Source: Novosphingobium guangzhouense
GTDB lineage: Bacteria; Pseudomonadota; Alphaproteobacteria; Sphingomonadales; Sphingomonadaceae
Length of the DNA: 64,000 nt
Direction: 5' to 3'
NCBI RefSeq assembly: GCF_002896965.1
Contig: NZ_LYMM01000002.1
Span: 248,001 to 312,000, forward strand
The position numbers and the translations under genes were made by a program. Below the pieces are notes generated by a model. It had not been told where the DNA came from. It did not search any database and worked only from the letters and a program-made list of their open reading frames with translations. Positions 54,984 through 64,000 of this stretch are shown piece after piece (position 1 is the stretch's first letter; each line of letters starts with the position of its first letter).

Positions 54984-55745
54984 TCAGCAGGATTGACCGG
55001 GTGGGCAGGGCGGAGGCCCGCCGGCAGGAGCCCCCATGGGACCACCCGGCCTGCGCATCCGCTGTCCGTCCTTGTCTCTGGGGCGCAGTTCTTCCATCGA
55101 TAGATAGCCGTCGTGGTCCGTATCGGCAGCGTCGAACAGCTTTCCTTCGTAGGCCAGCAGTTCTTCAAGCGAGATGCCCGCATCGTAATTGGTGTTGGCG
55201 CGAGCGATGACCGTTCCGCTGAGCGGTTCGATCAGGGCGGCGAGCTGGCGGTCGTCGCCTGCATCGGGCATCACCGCTTCTGCGATCGGACCGTTGCGCT
55301 CGCCGGTCGCGGCGTCCTCGCTGGAGGCGGCGGAGCCCATCTTGCCCTGCCATGCAGTGAATTCGGCCATGGAGATCGACCCGTTGCGGTCGGTGTCTAT
55401 GGTGATGAAGCGCTCCTTGATGATCGCCGCGCGGCGCGCTTCGACCAGTGCGTGCAATTCATCCAGCGTCACGGTGCCGTCGTGGTTGGTGTCGGCGTCG
55501 CGGAACATGTCGGTGACGATCTTGTCGAAACGGGCGCGCTTGATCGGCTTGGGCGGCTGGGGAGGACGACCGGCACCGCCGCCGCCACCGGGAGGGCCTC
55601 CGCCACCCCCCATATCGCCGCCGCCCATTCCTCCACCACCCATGCCTCCATCCATCCCGCCGGGCATGCCCTGGGCAAGCGCGGGAGGTGCAAGGGTGAT
55701 GAGCAGGGCGGCAAGAAGCGGGGTAATCGTGCGGGCAGGGCGCAT
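54984..55745 (-). CDS. Secreted EF-hand protein with Gly/Met-rich region
   Basis: 253 residues. Signal peptide to about residue 25, a Gly/Met/Asp-rich low-complexity segment (26-58), a Pro-rich linker, then four EF-hand loops: 85-96, 117-128, 184-195 and 208-219. Loops 1, 2 and 4 have all calcium ligands; loop 3 (NTNYDAGISLEE) is degenerate. It ends in a Pro-rich CPPGQSC. Probably a periplasmic or outer-surface calcium-binding protein. No enzymatic domain. Confidence 0.85.
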   Translation of the reverse strand: MRPARTITPLLAALLITLAPPALAQGMPGGMDGGMGGGGMGGGDMGGGGGPPGGGGGAGRPPQPPKPIKRARFDKIVTDMFRDADTNHDGTVTLDELHALVEARRAAIIKERFITIDTDRNGSISMAEFTAWQGKMGSAASSEDAATGERNGPIAEAVMPDAGDDRQLAALIEPLSGTVIARANTNYDAGISLEELLAYEGKLFDAADTDHDGYLSMEELRPRDKDGQRMRRPGGPMGAPAGGPPPCPPGQSC

Positions 55746-55902
55746 CGTCGTGCCTTCGTTGTTTCAAGGGCAGCGTCCCGCCAGACGCTTCGATCTGCGC
55801 TTAGCGGGTTGCAGCGTCCGCGCCGATGAAAAATTCGTCGCCAATCGTCGCAGATTTGCACATTCGACAATGGCGCGATCTCGGGTTAAGGGCGCGGCCA
55901 TT

Positions 55903-57042
55903 ATGCAGGAAAACGACCGCGATCTTCTGCCCGAAGGACTGGGCGACCGACTGGTGCAGCAGGCATGGGCCTCGCAGACGGTGCGCCGCGCCGCGCATGA
56001 TGTTCTGGCAAGCCACGGATATGCGCGCGTGGAAACCCCGGTCCTGGAATTTGAGAAGGCCCTGGCCAGCCGCATGGCGGGTGTACAGGTGCGCCGCATG
56101 TTCCGCTTCGTCGATCCCGTGTCGATGCGGATGCTGGCGTTGCGTTCGGATATAACCGCACAAGTTGCGCGCATTGCGGCGACCGGCCTTGCCGAAGCCG
56201 CGCGCCCGTTGCGCCTGTCCTATTCGGGGCAGGTGGTGACCATCAAGGGCGACGGCCTCGACCCTGCGCGCGAACGCCTGCAGCTTGGGGCTGAACTTGT
56301 AGGCGCCGATTCGACCGAGGCGGTGGCAGAGATCGTCGAACTGGCGATCGAGACGCTGCGTGCCGCAGGGGCCACCGGCGTTTCGGTGGACTTCACGCTG
56401 CCCGACCTCGTCGACACGCTGAGCGCCGGGGCGCTGCCGCTGCCTGCGCAGAACATCGAGGCCGTGCGCCAGATGCTTGACGCCAAGGACGCGGGCGGAC
56501 TGGTCGATGCAGGGGGCGGGGCCTATCTCCCGCTGCTTTACGCCGTGGGGCCGTTCGACAGCGCGATAGAGCGTCTGGCTGCTTTCGATGCCAATGGTGC
56601 GCAAGGAGGCGGGGTGCTTTCCGGTCGTATCGCAGCGCTGAAGGCGATCGCCGCGCGCGTGGGCGGCAAGGCCCGCCTGACGCTTGATCCCTCGGAGCGG
56701 CATGGTTTTGAGTACCAGTCGTGGTTCGGCTTCACGATCTATGCGGACGGTATTCCGGGCAGCATGGGGCGTGGCGGTACTTACGCGATCCTTGGTCAGA
56801 CCGGCCGCAATCCCGAACCCGCGACCGGTTTTTCGCTCTACCCCGATCCGCTGATCGAGATGGTGGCAGCCGCATCGGGCGAGGAGCGCCGCCTGTTCCT
56901 TCCACTTGGCCACGACCGCGATGTAGCGGCGCGCCAGCGGGCGATCGGCTGGTCGACCGTCGCCGCGCTGTCGGACGCGGACGATGCGCGCGCGCTGGGC
57001 TGCACCTATCGGCTTGAGAATGGCGAGGCGGTGGCGCTCTAA
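55903..57042 (+). CDS. hisZ: ATP phosphoribosyltransferase regulatory subunit
   Basis: 379 residues from ATG 55903 (AAGG about 12 bases upstream); an ATG at 55870 is in frame. Class II aminoacyl-tRNA synthetase-like fold: ARVETPVLEFEKAL, MFRFVDPVSMRMLALRSDITAQVAR. Lacks the C-terminal anticodon domain of HisRS, as HisZ does. Activates short HisG; hisG is not in the window. Convergent overlap of 4 bases with the next gene. Confidence 0.92.
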   Translation: MQENDRDLLPEGLGDRLVQQAWASQTVRRAAHDVLASHGYARVETPVLEFEKALASRMAGVQVRRMFRFVDPVSMRMLALRSDITAQVARIAATGLAEAARPLRLSYSGQVVTIKGDGLDPARERLQLGAELVGADSTEAVAEIVELAIETLRAAGATGVSVDFTLPDLVDTLSAGALPLPAQNIEAVRQMLDAKDAGGLVDAGGGAYLPLLYAVGPFDSAIERLAAFDANGAQGGGVLSGRIAALKAIAARVGGKARLTLDPSERHGFEYQSWFGFTIYADGIPGSMGRGGTYAILGQTGRNPEPATGFSLYPDPLIEMVAAASGEERRLFLPLGHDRDVAARQRAIGWSTVAALSDADDARALGCTYRLENGEAVAL

Positions 57043-57911
57043 CCGAGCACGCGGGCCAGCCAGCGGTCGACTATGCCGGTCGCCGCGTAAGTCGGGTTGC
57101 CCAGTTCGCGGTTGATCTGCATGTGGCCGGGCAATCCGCGGCCGGGGAAACCTTCGCGCTCCACATGCGTGCCTGCCTTGCGCAGTGCCGCCTCCAGTTC
57201 CTCTGCCTGACGCACGCCGTCAACGCGCTGGACGTGGAGGAGCAGGAATTCGGGCGCATTGGGCGCAGCGGTCTGGAAGGTAGGCGAAAGCGCACGTTGC
57301 CGCGCCGCATCGGTGCCGAATGTCTGCCGGTAGGTGGCGCCCATCATTCGCCCTGCGTCCTGCATCTGACCGGGCACGTCGTAGGCGGCGCCGTCGATCG
57401 GGATGACGCCCCGGATATCGGCATAGGACAGGCCTGCCTTGCGCAGATATCGCGGGTCGGTGCCGACCAGCGCCACCAGATGGGCGCCCGCGCTGTGGCC
57501 CATCAGCACCACCCTCCCGCGCGCGATGCCCAACCTGTCCGACTGGCGGAGCAATGCGGCCAGCGCATCGGCGATGTCCTGCGCCTGTTGTTCAACCGTT
57601 GCATCGGGGACGAGGCGGTAGTTCACGCTGGCGAAGGCGTATCCCCTGCCGGTGTAGTGCGCCACCTTGTAGGGGCCGGTGGCGCCGTCCTTGTCGCCGC
57701 GCTTCCAGCCGCCGCCGTGGACGAAGACTACCAGCGGCGCGGGCACCTGACCCGGCGCGCGCCAGAAATCCAGCTTTTGCAGCGCATCTGTGCCGTAGGA
57801 AAGGCTCTGGGCCTGTGCCGCAGCGGGCTGCTGTGCGAAAGCGGGCGAAGCCGCCGCCATCAGCAGCGCGCCGATCAGGGAGGTAGTAGTGATCAGGGGG
57901 GATTTCTTCAT
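57039..57911 (-). CDS. Exported alpha/beta hydrolase (esterase-like)
   Basis: 290 residues. Signal peptide to about residue 26. Oxyanion motif HGGGW (65-69) and nucleophile Ser140 in GHSAGAH, typical of the hormone-sensitive-lipase/BD-FAE group (Pfam PF20434 type). The acid and base are probably in the segment VDGVRQ and PGHMQ (His about 265). Substrate unknown; likely periplasmic. Confidence 0.88.
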   Translation of the reverse strand: MKKSPLITTTSLIGALLMAAASPAFAQQPAAAQAQSLSYGTDALQKLDFWRAPGQVPAPLVVFVHGGGWKRGDKDGATGPYKVAHYTGRGYAFASVNYRLVPDATVEQQAQDIADALAALLRQSDRLGIARGRVVLMGHSAGAHLVALVGTDPRYLRKAGLSYADIRGVIPIDGAAYDVPGQMQDAGRMMGATYRQTFGTDAARQRALSPTFQTAAPNAPEFLLLHVQRVDGVRQAEELEAALRKAGTHVEREGFPGRGLPGHMQINRELGNPTYAATGIVDRWLARVLG

Positions 57912-58159
57912 GGTCGCAAGCTCTCTCGATGTGCCTGCAAGGTTGCAATCGGAGGGGGCAGGGGCAAGTCGCGAAGTGTAATCAAGGGTAACCCGTCGGT
58001 AAATGCCACGCCGTCTTCGGGCCTTGACTAGCCGCCCACCTTGCCCTTAGGGCGCCGACCGAAAAGCCGGGGCGCTCTTGCCCCAAAGACAATCCTTATC
58101 GCCGAGTCCTGTCGAAGGGCGTTATAGGATCCACCGTGGCAGGGTGGAGGAGTATATCC

Positions 58160-59449
58160 ATGGCCAACGTAACCGTGATCGGCGCCCAGTGGGGCGATGA
58201 GGGTAAAGGCAAGATCGTCGACTGGCTCGCCAGCCGCGCGGATGCCGTGGTGCGCTTTCAGGGCGGCCACAATGCAGGGCACACGCTGGTCGTGGGCGAA
58301 CAGGTCTACAAGCTGAGCCTGCTGCCTTCGGGCATTGTCACTGGCACGCTGTCGATTATTGGCAACGGCGTGGTGCTTGACCCGTGGCACCTCAAGTCCG
58401 AAGTCGAGAAGCTGCGTGGCCAGGGTGTCGAGATCAATCCCGAGAACTTCGCGATTGCCGACAACTGCCCGCTGATCCTGCCGGTCCACCGCGAACTCGA
58501 TGGCCTGCGCGAAGCGGCCGCGGGTGCGGGCAAGATCGGCACCACCGGTCGCGGCATCGGCCCGGCTTACGAGGACAAGGTCGGTCGCCGCGCGATCCGC
58601 GTGTGCGACCTTGCGCACCTGGACGCGCTGGAGCCGCAGCTGGACCGCCTGTGCGCGCATCACGACGCGCTGCGTGCCGGTTTCGGCCAGCCCCCGATCG
58701 ATCGCGAAGCGCTGCTGAACGAACTGCGCGAGATCGCGCCCTTCGTGCTGCAGTTCGCGCAGCCGGTGTGGAAGCGCCTCAACAAGGTCCGCAAGGCCGG
58801 CGCCCGCATCCTGTTCGAAGGCGCGCAGGGTGTTCTGCTTGACGTCGACCACGGCACCTATCCCTTCGTCACCAGCTCCAACACGGTGTCGGGCACGGCC
58901 GCCAGCGGTTCGGGCCTAGGCCCCTGTGCCACAGGCTTCGTGCTGGGCATCGTCAAGGCTTACACCACCCGCGTCGGTTCCGGCCCGTTCCCGACCGAAC
59001 TTGAGGACGAGACCGGCCAGCGCCTTGGTGAGCGTGGCCACGAATTCGGCACCGTCACCGGCCGCAAGCGCCGCTGCGGCTGGTTCGACGCGGTGCTGAC
59101 GCGCCAGTCCTGCGCAATTTCCGGCGTCACCGGCATTGCGCTGACCAAGCTCGATGTTCTCGACGGGTTCGAGAAGGTGAAGATCTGCACCGGCTACCGT
59201 CTCAACGGCAAGGTGCTGGATTATTATCCCAGCCACGCAGCGGATCAGGCCGCGGTCGAGCCGATCTACGAGGAAATGGACGGCTGGCAGGGGACCACCG
59301 CAGGCGCTCGTTCGTGGGCGGACCTGCCCGCGCAGGCGATCAAGTACATCCAGCGCGTCCAGGAACTGATCGAGACGCCGGTGGCGCTCGTCTCCACCAG
59401 CCCCGAACGTGAGGATACCATCCTCGTGCGCGATCCGTTCGTGGACTGA
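58160..59449 (+). CDS. purA: Adenylosuccinate synthetase
   Basis: 429 residues, ATG after [21 protein letters not shown] and [10 protein letters not shown] with the catalytic Asp/His are diagnostic. Converts IMP to adenylosuccinate. Confidence 0.98.
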   Translation: MANVTVIGAQWGDEGKGKIVDWLASRADAVVRFQGGHNAGHTLVVGEQVYKLSLLPSGIVTGTLSIIGNGVVLDPWHLKSEVEKLRGQGVEINPENFAIADNCPLILPVHRELDGLREAAAGAGKIGTTGRGIGPAYEDKVGRRAIRVCDLAHLDALEPQLDRLCAHHDALRAGFGQPPIDREALLNELREIAPFVLQFAQPVWKRLNKVRKAGARILFEGAQGVLLDVDHGTYPFVTSSNTVSGTAASGSGLGPCATGFVLGIVKAYTTRVGSGPFPTELEDETGQRLGERGHEFGTVTGRKRRCGWFDAVLTRQSCAISGVTGIALTKLDVLDGFEKVKICTGYRLNGKVLDYYPSHAADQAAVEPIYEEMDGWQGTTAGARSWADLPAQAIKYIQRVQELIETPVALVSTSPEREDTILVRDPFVD

Positions 59450-59997
59450 TGACGATGCGGGGCGTCCTTCGGTTCGCCCCGCTGATCCTGCTGCTGGGCG
59501 CGACCGATGCGGCCCCGATGCTGGCGCCGAGGTCGGCCCAGCCGCTGACACTGCCCGATATCGCCATGATCCGCGTGCGCAAGGCGGCGCGGATCATGGA
59601 GCTTTACGCAAGCGAGGGCGCAGGGTTGCGCCTTGTTCATCGCATCGAGAACATACAACTGGGCGATGAGCCCGTCGGCCCCAAGCGGTTCGAGGGCGAC
59701 GAGCGGACGCCGGAAGGGCGCTATGTCATCGACTGGGGCAACCCGGGCAGCGCGTACCACCTCTCCCTCCATATCTCGTACCCCAATGCAGCCGACAGGG
59801 CCTTCGCCGAGGCGCGCGGGCGCTCCGCAGGCGGGATGATCATGATCCACGGCCAGCCCAACGGCTGGGCCGCAACGGCAGGCGCCAGCCGCGTGCCGGG
59901 TGACTGGACCGATGGCTGCATCGCTGTCTCCGACGATGAGATCGAGGCACTGTGGGAAGGCGTTGCCGACGGAACACCGATTGAAATAGAGCCTTGA
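59449..59997 (+). CDS. L,D-transpeptidase (YkuD family), exported
   Basis: 182 residues. Signal peptide to about residue 22. Catalytic motif: His134-Gly135 and TDGCIAVSDDE with Cys157. The usual SxGCIR is TDGCIA here. Cross-links or edits peptidoglycan or links proteins to it. The start overlaps the purA stop (TGATG), so it is translated from the purA message. Confidence 0.9.
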   Translation: MTMRGVLRFAPLILLLGATDAAPMLAPRSAQPLTLPDIAMIRVRKAARIMELYASEGAGLRLVHRIENIQLGDEPVGPKRFEGDERTPEGRYVIDWGNPGSAYHLSLHISYPNAADRAFAEARGRSAGGMIMIHGQPNGWAATAGASRVPGDWTDGCIAVSDDEIEALWEGVADGTPIEIEP

Positions 59998-60096
59998 TGC
60001 GGACACCTTTCCACGCAACCTTGCGTGCAGAAAGTCACGCTTGCATGAATTGCAATTTCCGGCATTGCTGGATTGTAAAACGCAAGGGCAACCCGG

Positions 60097-60125
60097 TTGC
60101 CGCTTAATAGTTAGGAGCCTAAGTA
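60097..60125 (+). promoter_or_regulatory. Candidate promoter and MarR operator
   Basis: TTGCCG (60097-60102) and TAAGTA (60120-60125) separated by 17 bases form a possible sigma-70 promoter. TTAGG-AG-CCTAA (60111-60122), a MarR-type palindrome, lies in the spacer and would block RNA polymerase. It is 29 bases upstream of the MarR start, fitting autorepression. Confidence 0.5.
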
Positions 60126-60153
60126 CCCGCTCGAAGCAAGCCCCCCGGAACCC

Positions 60154-60606
60154 ATGACAGACCGATCGAGCCTAGCCCATGACCTGGCCACTCAACTCGC
60201 GCCCGTTGCGCGGGCGTGGCGTCAGCTTGCCGATCGCATTCTGGCGTCGCTGGAGATTTCCAATTCGGCAGGCTGGGCGCTCGTCCATCTGGAGCGGCTG
60301 GGGGCAGGGGCGCGGCAAGCCGAACTTGCTCGCGCCATCGGCATCACCGAAGCATCGTTGACGACCACCGTGCGCCAGCTGGAAGGCGCAGGGCTGGTGG
60401 AGCGTATTGCCGATGCAGAGGATCGCCGCGCGAACCGCCTTCACCTGACGCATGACGGCGCGCGCATCGCTCGCAAGGCTGAAGCGCGACTGGTGGCGCT
60501 GCGGGGTGAACTGCTGGACGGTATTCCCGATGCGGACCTTGAAGCGGCGGTTCATTTGATCGCGAAAGTCGGTGACCGCATCGCAAACATGCGAGGGCGG
60601 CCATGA
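60154..60606 (+). CDS. MarR-family transcriptional regulator
   Basis: 150 residues. Winged helix in the middle: GARQAELARAIGITEASLTTTVRQLEGAG and the wing DAEDRRANRLHLT. First gene of the efflux operon, overlapping the permease start by 4 bases, so it likely represses its own operon in response to the effluxed compound. Confidence 0.93.
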   Translation: MTDRSSLAHDLATQLAPVARAWRQLADRILASLEISNSAGWALVHLERLGAGARQAELARAIGITEASLTTTVRQLEGAGLVERIADAEDRRANRLHLTHDGARIARKAEARLVALRGELLDGIPDADLEAAVHLIAKVGDRIANMRGRP

Positions 60607-62657
60607 ACGCCCGTGTAGCCGCGCGCTGGGGCATTCCGGCCGCAATCTTTTCGCTCAAGGCTTTCGCCGCTGCGATCCTTGCCGCCTACATCTCCTTCTC
60701 GATCGGGCTGGAGCGGCCTTACTGGGCATTTCTGACCGCCTATATCGTGGCTGCTCCGCTGGCGGGGGCGGTAGTGTCGAAGGCGCTGTTCCGCGTGGTC
60801 GGTACGTTCGTGGGCGCGGCGGCCTCGGTGCTGATGGTGCCGCCGCTGGCTCATTCGCCCGAACTTCTGACGCTGGCGCTGGCGGCGTGGCTGGGGCTGT
60901 GCGTTTTCGTTTCGCTGCTGGATCGCACGCCGCGCGGCTACATGTTCGTGCTTGCGGGCTACACCGCCTGCCTGATCGTGCTGCCCACCGTCAGCACGCC
61001 CGACCTTATCTTCGAGGATGCCGCGCTGCGCGTGCAGGAGATCACGCTGGGCATCCTGTGCGGCAGCCTGATCCACGGGGTCGTGCTTCCCGGCTCCGTC
61101 TCCACGTTCCTGCTCGGACGCGTGGCGATGATGTTGCGCGATGCCGAACGATGGACCCGCGATTCGCTGGAGCTTGAACCTGACCCCTCGATCGAGGCGG
61201 AAAAGCGGCGTCTTGCGCAGGATGTCACCGAACTTCACCAGCTGTCGATCCACCTGCCGTTCGAAACCAGCCGGCTTGCTCCGCGCGTGCGCACCGTGCG
61301 TGCGCTGCAGGATCAGCTTTCGCAGTTGATGCCTCTGGGCGCCGCCGTTGCCGATCGCATCGCAGCGCTGCGCGAGCGCAACGGGTTGAGCGAAGAGGCG
61401 CAGTCGCTGCTGGCCGACACGCGTGAATGGCTGGCCAACATCGAACGCAGCCGTGACGAGCGTGAGCGGGTTGCCGTGGAGCTGAAAGCGCGCTGCGCCG
61501 CGCTGGAGCCACAGGTGGAACCCGATTCGGACTGGGACGACATGCTGCTGCTCAGCCTCGGCTCGCGTCTTTCCAGCCTGATCGACGCGCATCTGGACTG
61601 CCGTGATCTTGCGGCCCAGCTTGGGACCCGCAATCGCAAGCCGGTGTCCGCGCGCATTCCACCGCTGCTCGAAGGGCGCCGCAACCGCGAAGTTCACCGC
61701 GATTATCGCGGCGCACTGCGCGGTGCGATGGGCGCGGCGCTGACGATCATCCTGGGCTGTACGCTCTGGATCGGCAGCGGCTGGAATGACGGGGCGACGG
61801 CGGTGATGCTGGCGGGCGTGTTCCTTGCGCTGTTTTCGGCATCCGACAACCCGCTGCTGCCCTTGTGGATGTTCTTCAACGGCACCCTGATCGCGACGAT
61901 CATCGGCATGATCTATGCCTTCGCGATCCTGCCACGGATCGACGGGTTCCCGATGCTGGCGATGAGCCTTGCACCGCCGCTGCTGGTGCTTGGCTCACTG
62001 ATGCATTCACCGCGTTATGCGGGGGTGGCGCTTCCGGCTCTGCTCGGCATGGGCAGCCCTTTCATTATCGCGGTGAAATACAACGACAACTTCGTGACCT
62101 TTGCCGACAGTTCGATCGCGCAGCTGCTGGGCGTGCTTTTCGCGATCACCATGGCCCGCCTGCTGCAGACTGCGGGGCTGGAAAGCGCGATCCGCCGCAC
62201 CTTGCTGGCAGGCTGGCGCGATATTGCGGAGCGCGCGAACGTCTATGGACCGCCCGACGTGCGCGGCTGGGTCAACCGGATGCTTGATCGCATTGCGCTG
62301 CTCAATCCTCGGCTGGCGCTGTCCGGCAAGCAGCCGGGCGCGCCGCTCTACGATGTGCTGCGCGATTTGCGCACCGGCGTTGCGATCGGCGAACTGCGCG
62401 AACTTCGGCTTGGTCTGCCCCCCGCCCGCAGTGCTCCGCTGAATAGCGTACTTGCGGACGTGGCGAACTATTACCGCCGCCTGGAGCCCGATCACCGTCC
62501 GCCTGCCGCACCCGAACTGCTGGCGGACATCGATTCCGCGCTGCGGATATTCACCCGTGACGAGGACCGCATGGTGCGGCGCAAGGCCGCGCTGGCGCTT
62601 GTTTCCCTTCGTCGCAACATCTTTCCAGAAGCCGCCGCGCTGAAAGGCCAGCCATGA
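60603..62657 (+). CDS. FUSC-family efflux permease (AaeB-like)
   Basis: 684 residues: N-terminal membrane domain (about 12-160), soluble helical domain (about 165-350), second membrane domain (about 370-540) and C-terminal soluble part, i.e. the AaeB/FUSC layout. Exports aromatic acids or similar compounds in related systems; the substrate here is unknown. Confidence 0.9.
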   Translation: MNARVAARWGIPAAIFSLKAFAAAILAAYISFSIGLERPYWAFLTAYIVAAPLAGAVVSKALFRVVGTFVGAAASVLMVPPLAHSPELLTLALAAWLGLCVFVSLLDRTPRGYMFVLAGYTACLIVLPTVSTPDLIFEDAALRVQEITLGILCGSLIHGVVLPGSVSTFLLGRVAMMLRDAERWTRDSLELEPDPSIEAEKRRLAQDVTELHQLSIHLPFETSRLAPRVRTVRALQDQLSQLMPLGAAVADRIAALRERNGLSEEAQSLLADTREWLANIERSRDERERVAVELKARCAALEPQVEPDSDWDDMLLLSLGSRLSSLIDAHLDCRDLAAQLGTRNRKPVSARIPPLLEGRRNREVHRDYRGALRGAMGAALTIILGCTLWIGSGWNDGATAVMLAGVFLALFSASDNPLLPLWMFFNGTLIATIIGMIYAFAILPRIDGFPMLAMSLAPPLLVLGSLMHSPRYAGVALPALLGMGSPFIIAVKYNDNFVTFADSSIAQLLGVLFAITMARLLQTAGLESAIRRTLLAGWRDIAERANVYGPPDVRGWVNRMLDRIALLNPRLALSGKQPGAPLYDVLRDLRTGVAIGELRELRLGLPPARSAPLNSVLADVANYYRRLEPDHRPPAAPELLADIDSALRIFTRDEDRMVRRKAALALVSLRRNIFPEAAALKGQP

Positions 62658-62869
62658 ACGGCGAAGTTTCCATCATGGGCGTGTTTCTGCCCACCCTGCT
62701 GCTGATCGCGGTGATCGCATCAGTCCTGACCATGCTGCTGATGCGCGTGGCAGACTTCGTGGGGTTCTATCGCATCGTCGCCTATCGCGCGCTCGTCGAC
62801 CTGTGCCTTTATGTCATGGTGTTCGGCGCGCTTTCCTTCCTCGCCACCTACTTTGGTCTCCACCCATGA
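62654..62869 (+). CDS. Small membrane protein, DUF1656/AaeX-like
   Basis: 71 residues, two membrane helices (about 9-30 and 45-68). The gene is coupled at both ends by 4-base overlaps between the permease and fusion-protein genes, as is usual for aaeX. Confidence 0.88.
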   Translation: MNGEVSIMGVFLPTLLLIAVIASVLTMLLMRVADFVGFYRIVAYRALVDLCLYVMVFGALSFLATYFGLHP

Positions 62870-63798
62870 AGAACCTGCTACCCACCATCGGCCGCAGCGC
62901 CGCCACCATCGTCATCGTCCTGCTTGCCGCGTTCATCGCGTGGTGGATGTGGATGCATTACGAGCGCAGCCCGTGGACCCGCGACGGGCGTGTCCGCGCC
63001 GATGTTGTGCGTGTGACGCCCGACATCGGCGGTCTCGTCACGTCGGTGGCGGTGCGGGACAATCAGATGGTGAAGGCCGGTGATCTGCTCTTCGTGATCG
63101 ACAAGCCGCGCTATTCGCTGGCGGTGGAGGAAGCGCAGGCAAGTCTGGCCAGCGCCAAGGCAACGCTGGGACAGGCCCAGCGCGAGGCATCGCGCGATCT
63201 GGCACTGGGAGACCTTGTCGCCACCGAATCGCATGAACAGAACGTCGCCAAGGTGGCCACCGCCCGAGCGGCTGTGCAGGAAGCGGTGAGTGCGCTCGAT
63301 CGTGCAAAGCTGGACCTTCAGCGCACGCAGGTTCACGCGTCGGTCAACGGCACCGTAACCAACCTTGACCTGCACCCCGGCGATTACGTGGCGGCGGGCA
63401 GTCAGGCGATGGCGCTGGTCGATGGCGATTCGATCCGCATCGAAGGCTACTTCGAGGAAACCAAGCTGCCGTTGATCCGTATCGGCGCGCCGGTCAGCGT
63501 CAAGCTGATGGGCGAACAGCAGATACTCGAGGGCCGCGTGGAAAGCATTGCCGCGGGCATCAATGACGATACCCGCAGCGATTCGGGCAACCTGCTGCCC
63601 AATGTCGACGCGACGTTCTCGTGGGTCCGGCTGGCGCAGCGCATCCCGGTGCGGGTGAAGCTGACGCATGTGCCCAAGGACGTGCGCCTGATCCTTGGCC
63701 GCACGGCGACAGTCACGGTGGAGCAGCACGGCGAGGCTCAGGGCCAGAAGCAGGGAAGCAATGAAGCGAAGCCCGCGGCTACGGGAGCAGCGCAGTGA
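62866..63798 (+). CDS. HlyD-type membrane fusion protein (AaeA-like)
   Basis: 310 residues from ATG 62866. One N-terminal helix (about 10-30), biotinyl-lipoyl halves, a coiled-coil hairpin (about 90-165) and a beta-barrel. TRDGRVRADVVRVTPDIGG is the AaeA-type signature. Links the permease to the outer-membrane factor. A polar Gln-rich tail ends the protein. Confidence 0.92.
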   Translation: MKNLLPTIGRSAATIVIVLLAAFIAWWMWMHYERSPWTRDGRVRADVVRVTPDIGGLVTSVAVRDNQMVKAGDLLFVIDKPRYSLAVEEAQASLASAKATLGQAQREASRDLALGDLVATESHEQNVAKVATARAAVQEAVSALDRAKLDLQRTQVHASVNGTVTNLDLHPGDYVAAGSQAMALVDGDSIRIEGYFEETKLPLIRIGAPVSVKLMGEQQILEGRVESIAAGINDDTRSDSGNLLPNVDATFSWVRLAQRIPVRVKLTHVPKDVRLILGRTATVTVEQHGEAQGQKQGSNEAKPAATGAAQ

Positions 63799-64000
63799 AA
63801 CTGGCGCGCTGCTTGTCCTCGGCGGCGCTGGCGCTGGCTCTTTCGGCCTGTGCCACGGCCGGGCCGGATTACCATCCGCCGGAAAATGCCGTGTCCACCG
63901 CGCCCTCTGCGCAAGGCGCCTTCGCTTCGGCCAAGGGCGCGGCATTTTCGCAGGAGCCGCTGCCCGATCGCTGGTGGAAGCTTTACGAAGACCCCGCGCT
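63795..64000 (+). CDS. NodT-type outer-membrane efflux lipoprotein, partial
   Basis: GTG start overlapping the fusion-protein stop; 68 residues visible before the window end. Lipoprotein signal with Cys19 (LSAC), then PDYHPPENA and WWKLYEDPAL, typical of the NodT/OprM start. Completes the tripartite pump. Confidence 0.88.
   Translation, partial: MKLARCLSSAALALALSACATAGPDYHPPENAVSTAPSAQGAFASAKGAAFSQEPLPDRWWKLYEDPA

Noticed and set aside
54742..54996. 84-codon + strand frame upstream of the EF-hand gene
   Set aside because: No ribosome site, no family, and it overlaps the end of a well-supported gene on the other strand.

Overview
The window is chromosomal DNA of a high-GC alphaproteobacterium, most likely Sphingomonadaceae (Novosphingobium/Sphingobium type). 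Support comes from the alphaproteobacterial housekeeping order rpsB-tsf-pyrH-frr-uppS-cdsA-dxr-rseP-bamA-skp-fabZ, a short-form psd next to pssA, a ccmCDEFGHI operon, hisZ, a serC leader hairpin of the kind known upstream of alphaproteobacterial serC, and the absence of lpxD/lpxA around skp-fabZ, which fits a group known to use glycosphingolipids instead of lipid A. The genus is inference.

Positions 1 to about 18.4 kb are one arm of a P2-like (Peduoviridae-type) prophage. The + strand carries terminase large subunit, portal and an adenine methylase. The - strand carries scaffold/protease, capsid, terminase small subunit, head completion, tail X, R, S, baseplate J, tail I and a tail-fibre protein. 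These are followed by two unusual tail-end genes, one a FAD-dependent oxidoreductase, and then a lysis cassette (endolysin, holin, overlapping Rz/Rz1 that runs off the left edge). Genes for V, W, the tail tube and sheath, integrase and replication are not in the window. An AT-rich KAP-family NTPase gene, a repeat-rich AT-rich intergenic stretch and a small nuclease gene form the right shoulder; the exact attachment site was not found.

From 19.97 to 36.7 kb are core envelope and translation genes: psd-pssA; two small membrane proteins; rpsB-tsf with structured leader, intergenic hairpin and strong terminator; a small accessory island (a damaged AhpD-like gene, a NAD(P)-binding protein and a divergent HxlR regulator); then the pyrH to fabZ cluster, rpmE and a Cu/Zn superoxide dismutase. 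From 36.7 to 48 kb are a prolyl-4-hydroxylase-like oxygenase, tRNA-His, the complete cytochrome c maturation operon, kup, a secreted protein built from three TonB-C-like repeats, an extensin-like lipoprotein and serC. serA follows up to a strong terminator.

From 49.9 to 54.5 kb (- strand) is an archaic (Csu-type) chaperone-usher pilus cluster: subunit, chaperone, usher and two-domain tip protein. Then come an EF-hand secreted protein, hisZ, an esterase, purA with an overlapping L,D-transpeptidase gene, and at the right edge a MarR-controlled AaeA/AaeB-type efflux operon (MarR, FUSC permease, DUF1656 protein, membrane fusion protein, and an outer-membrane factor cut by the window end).
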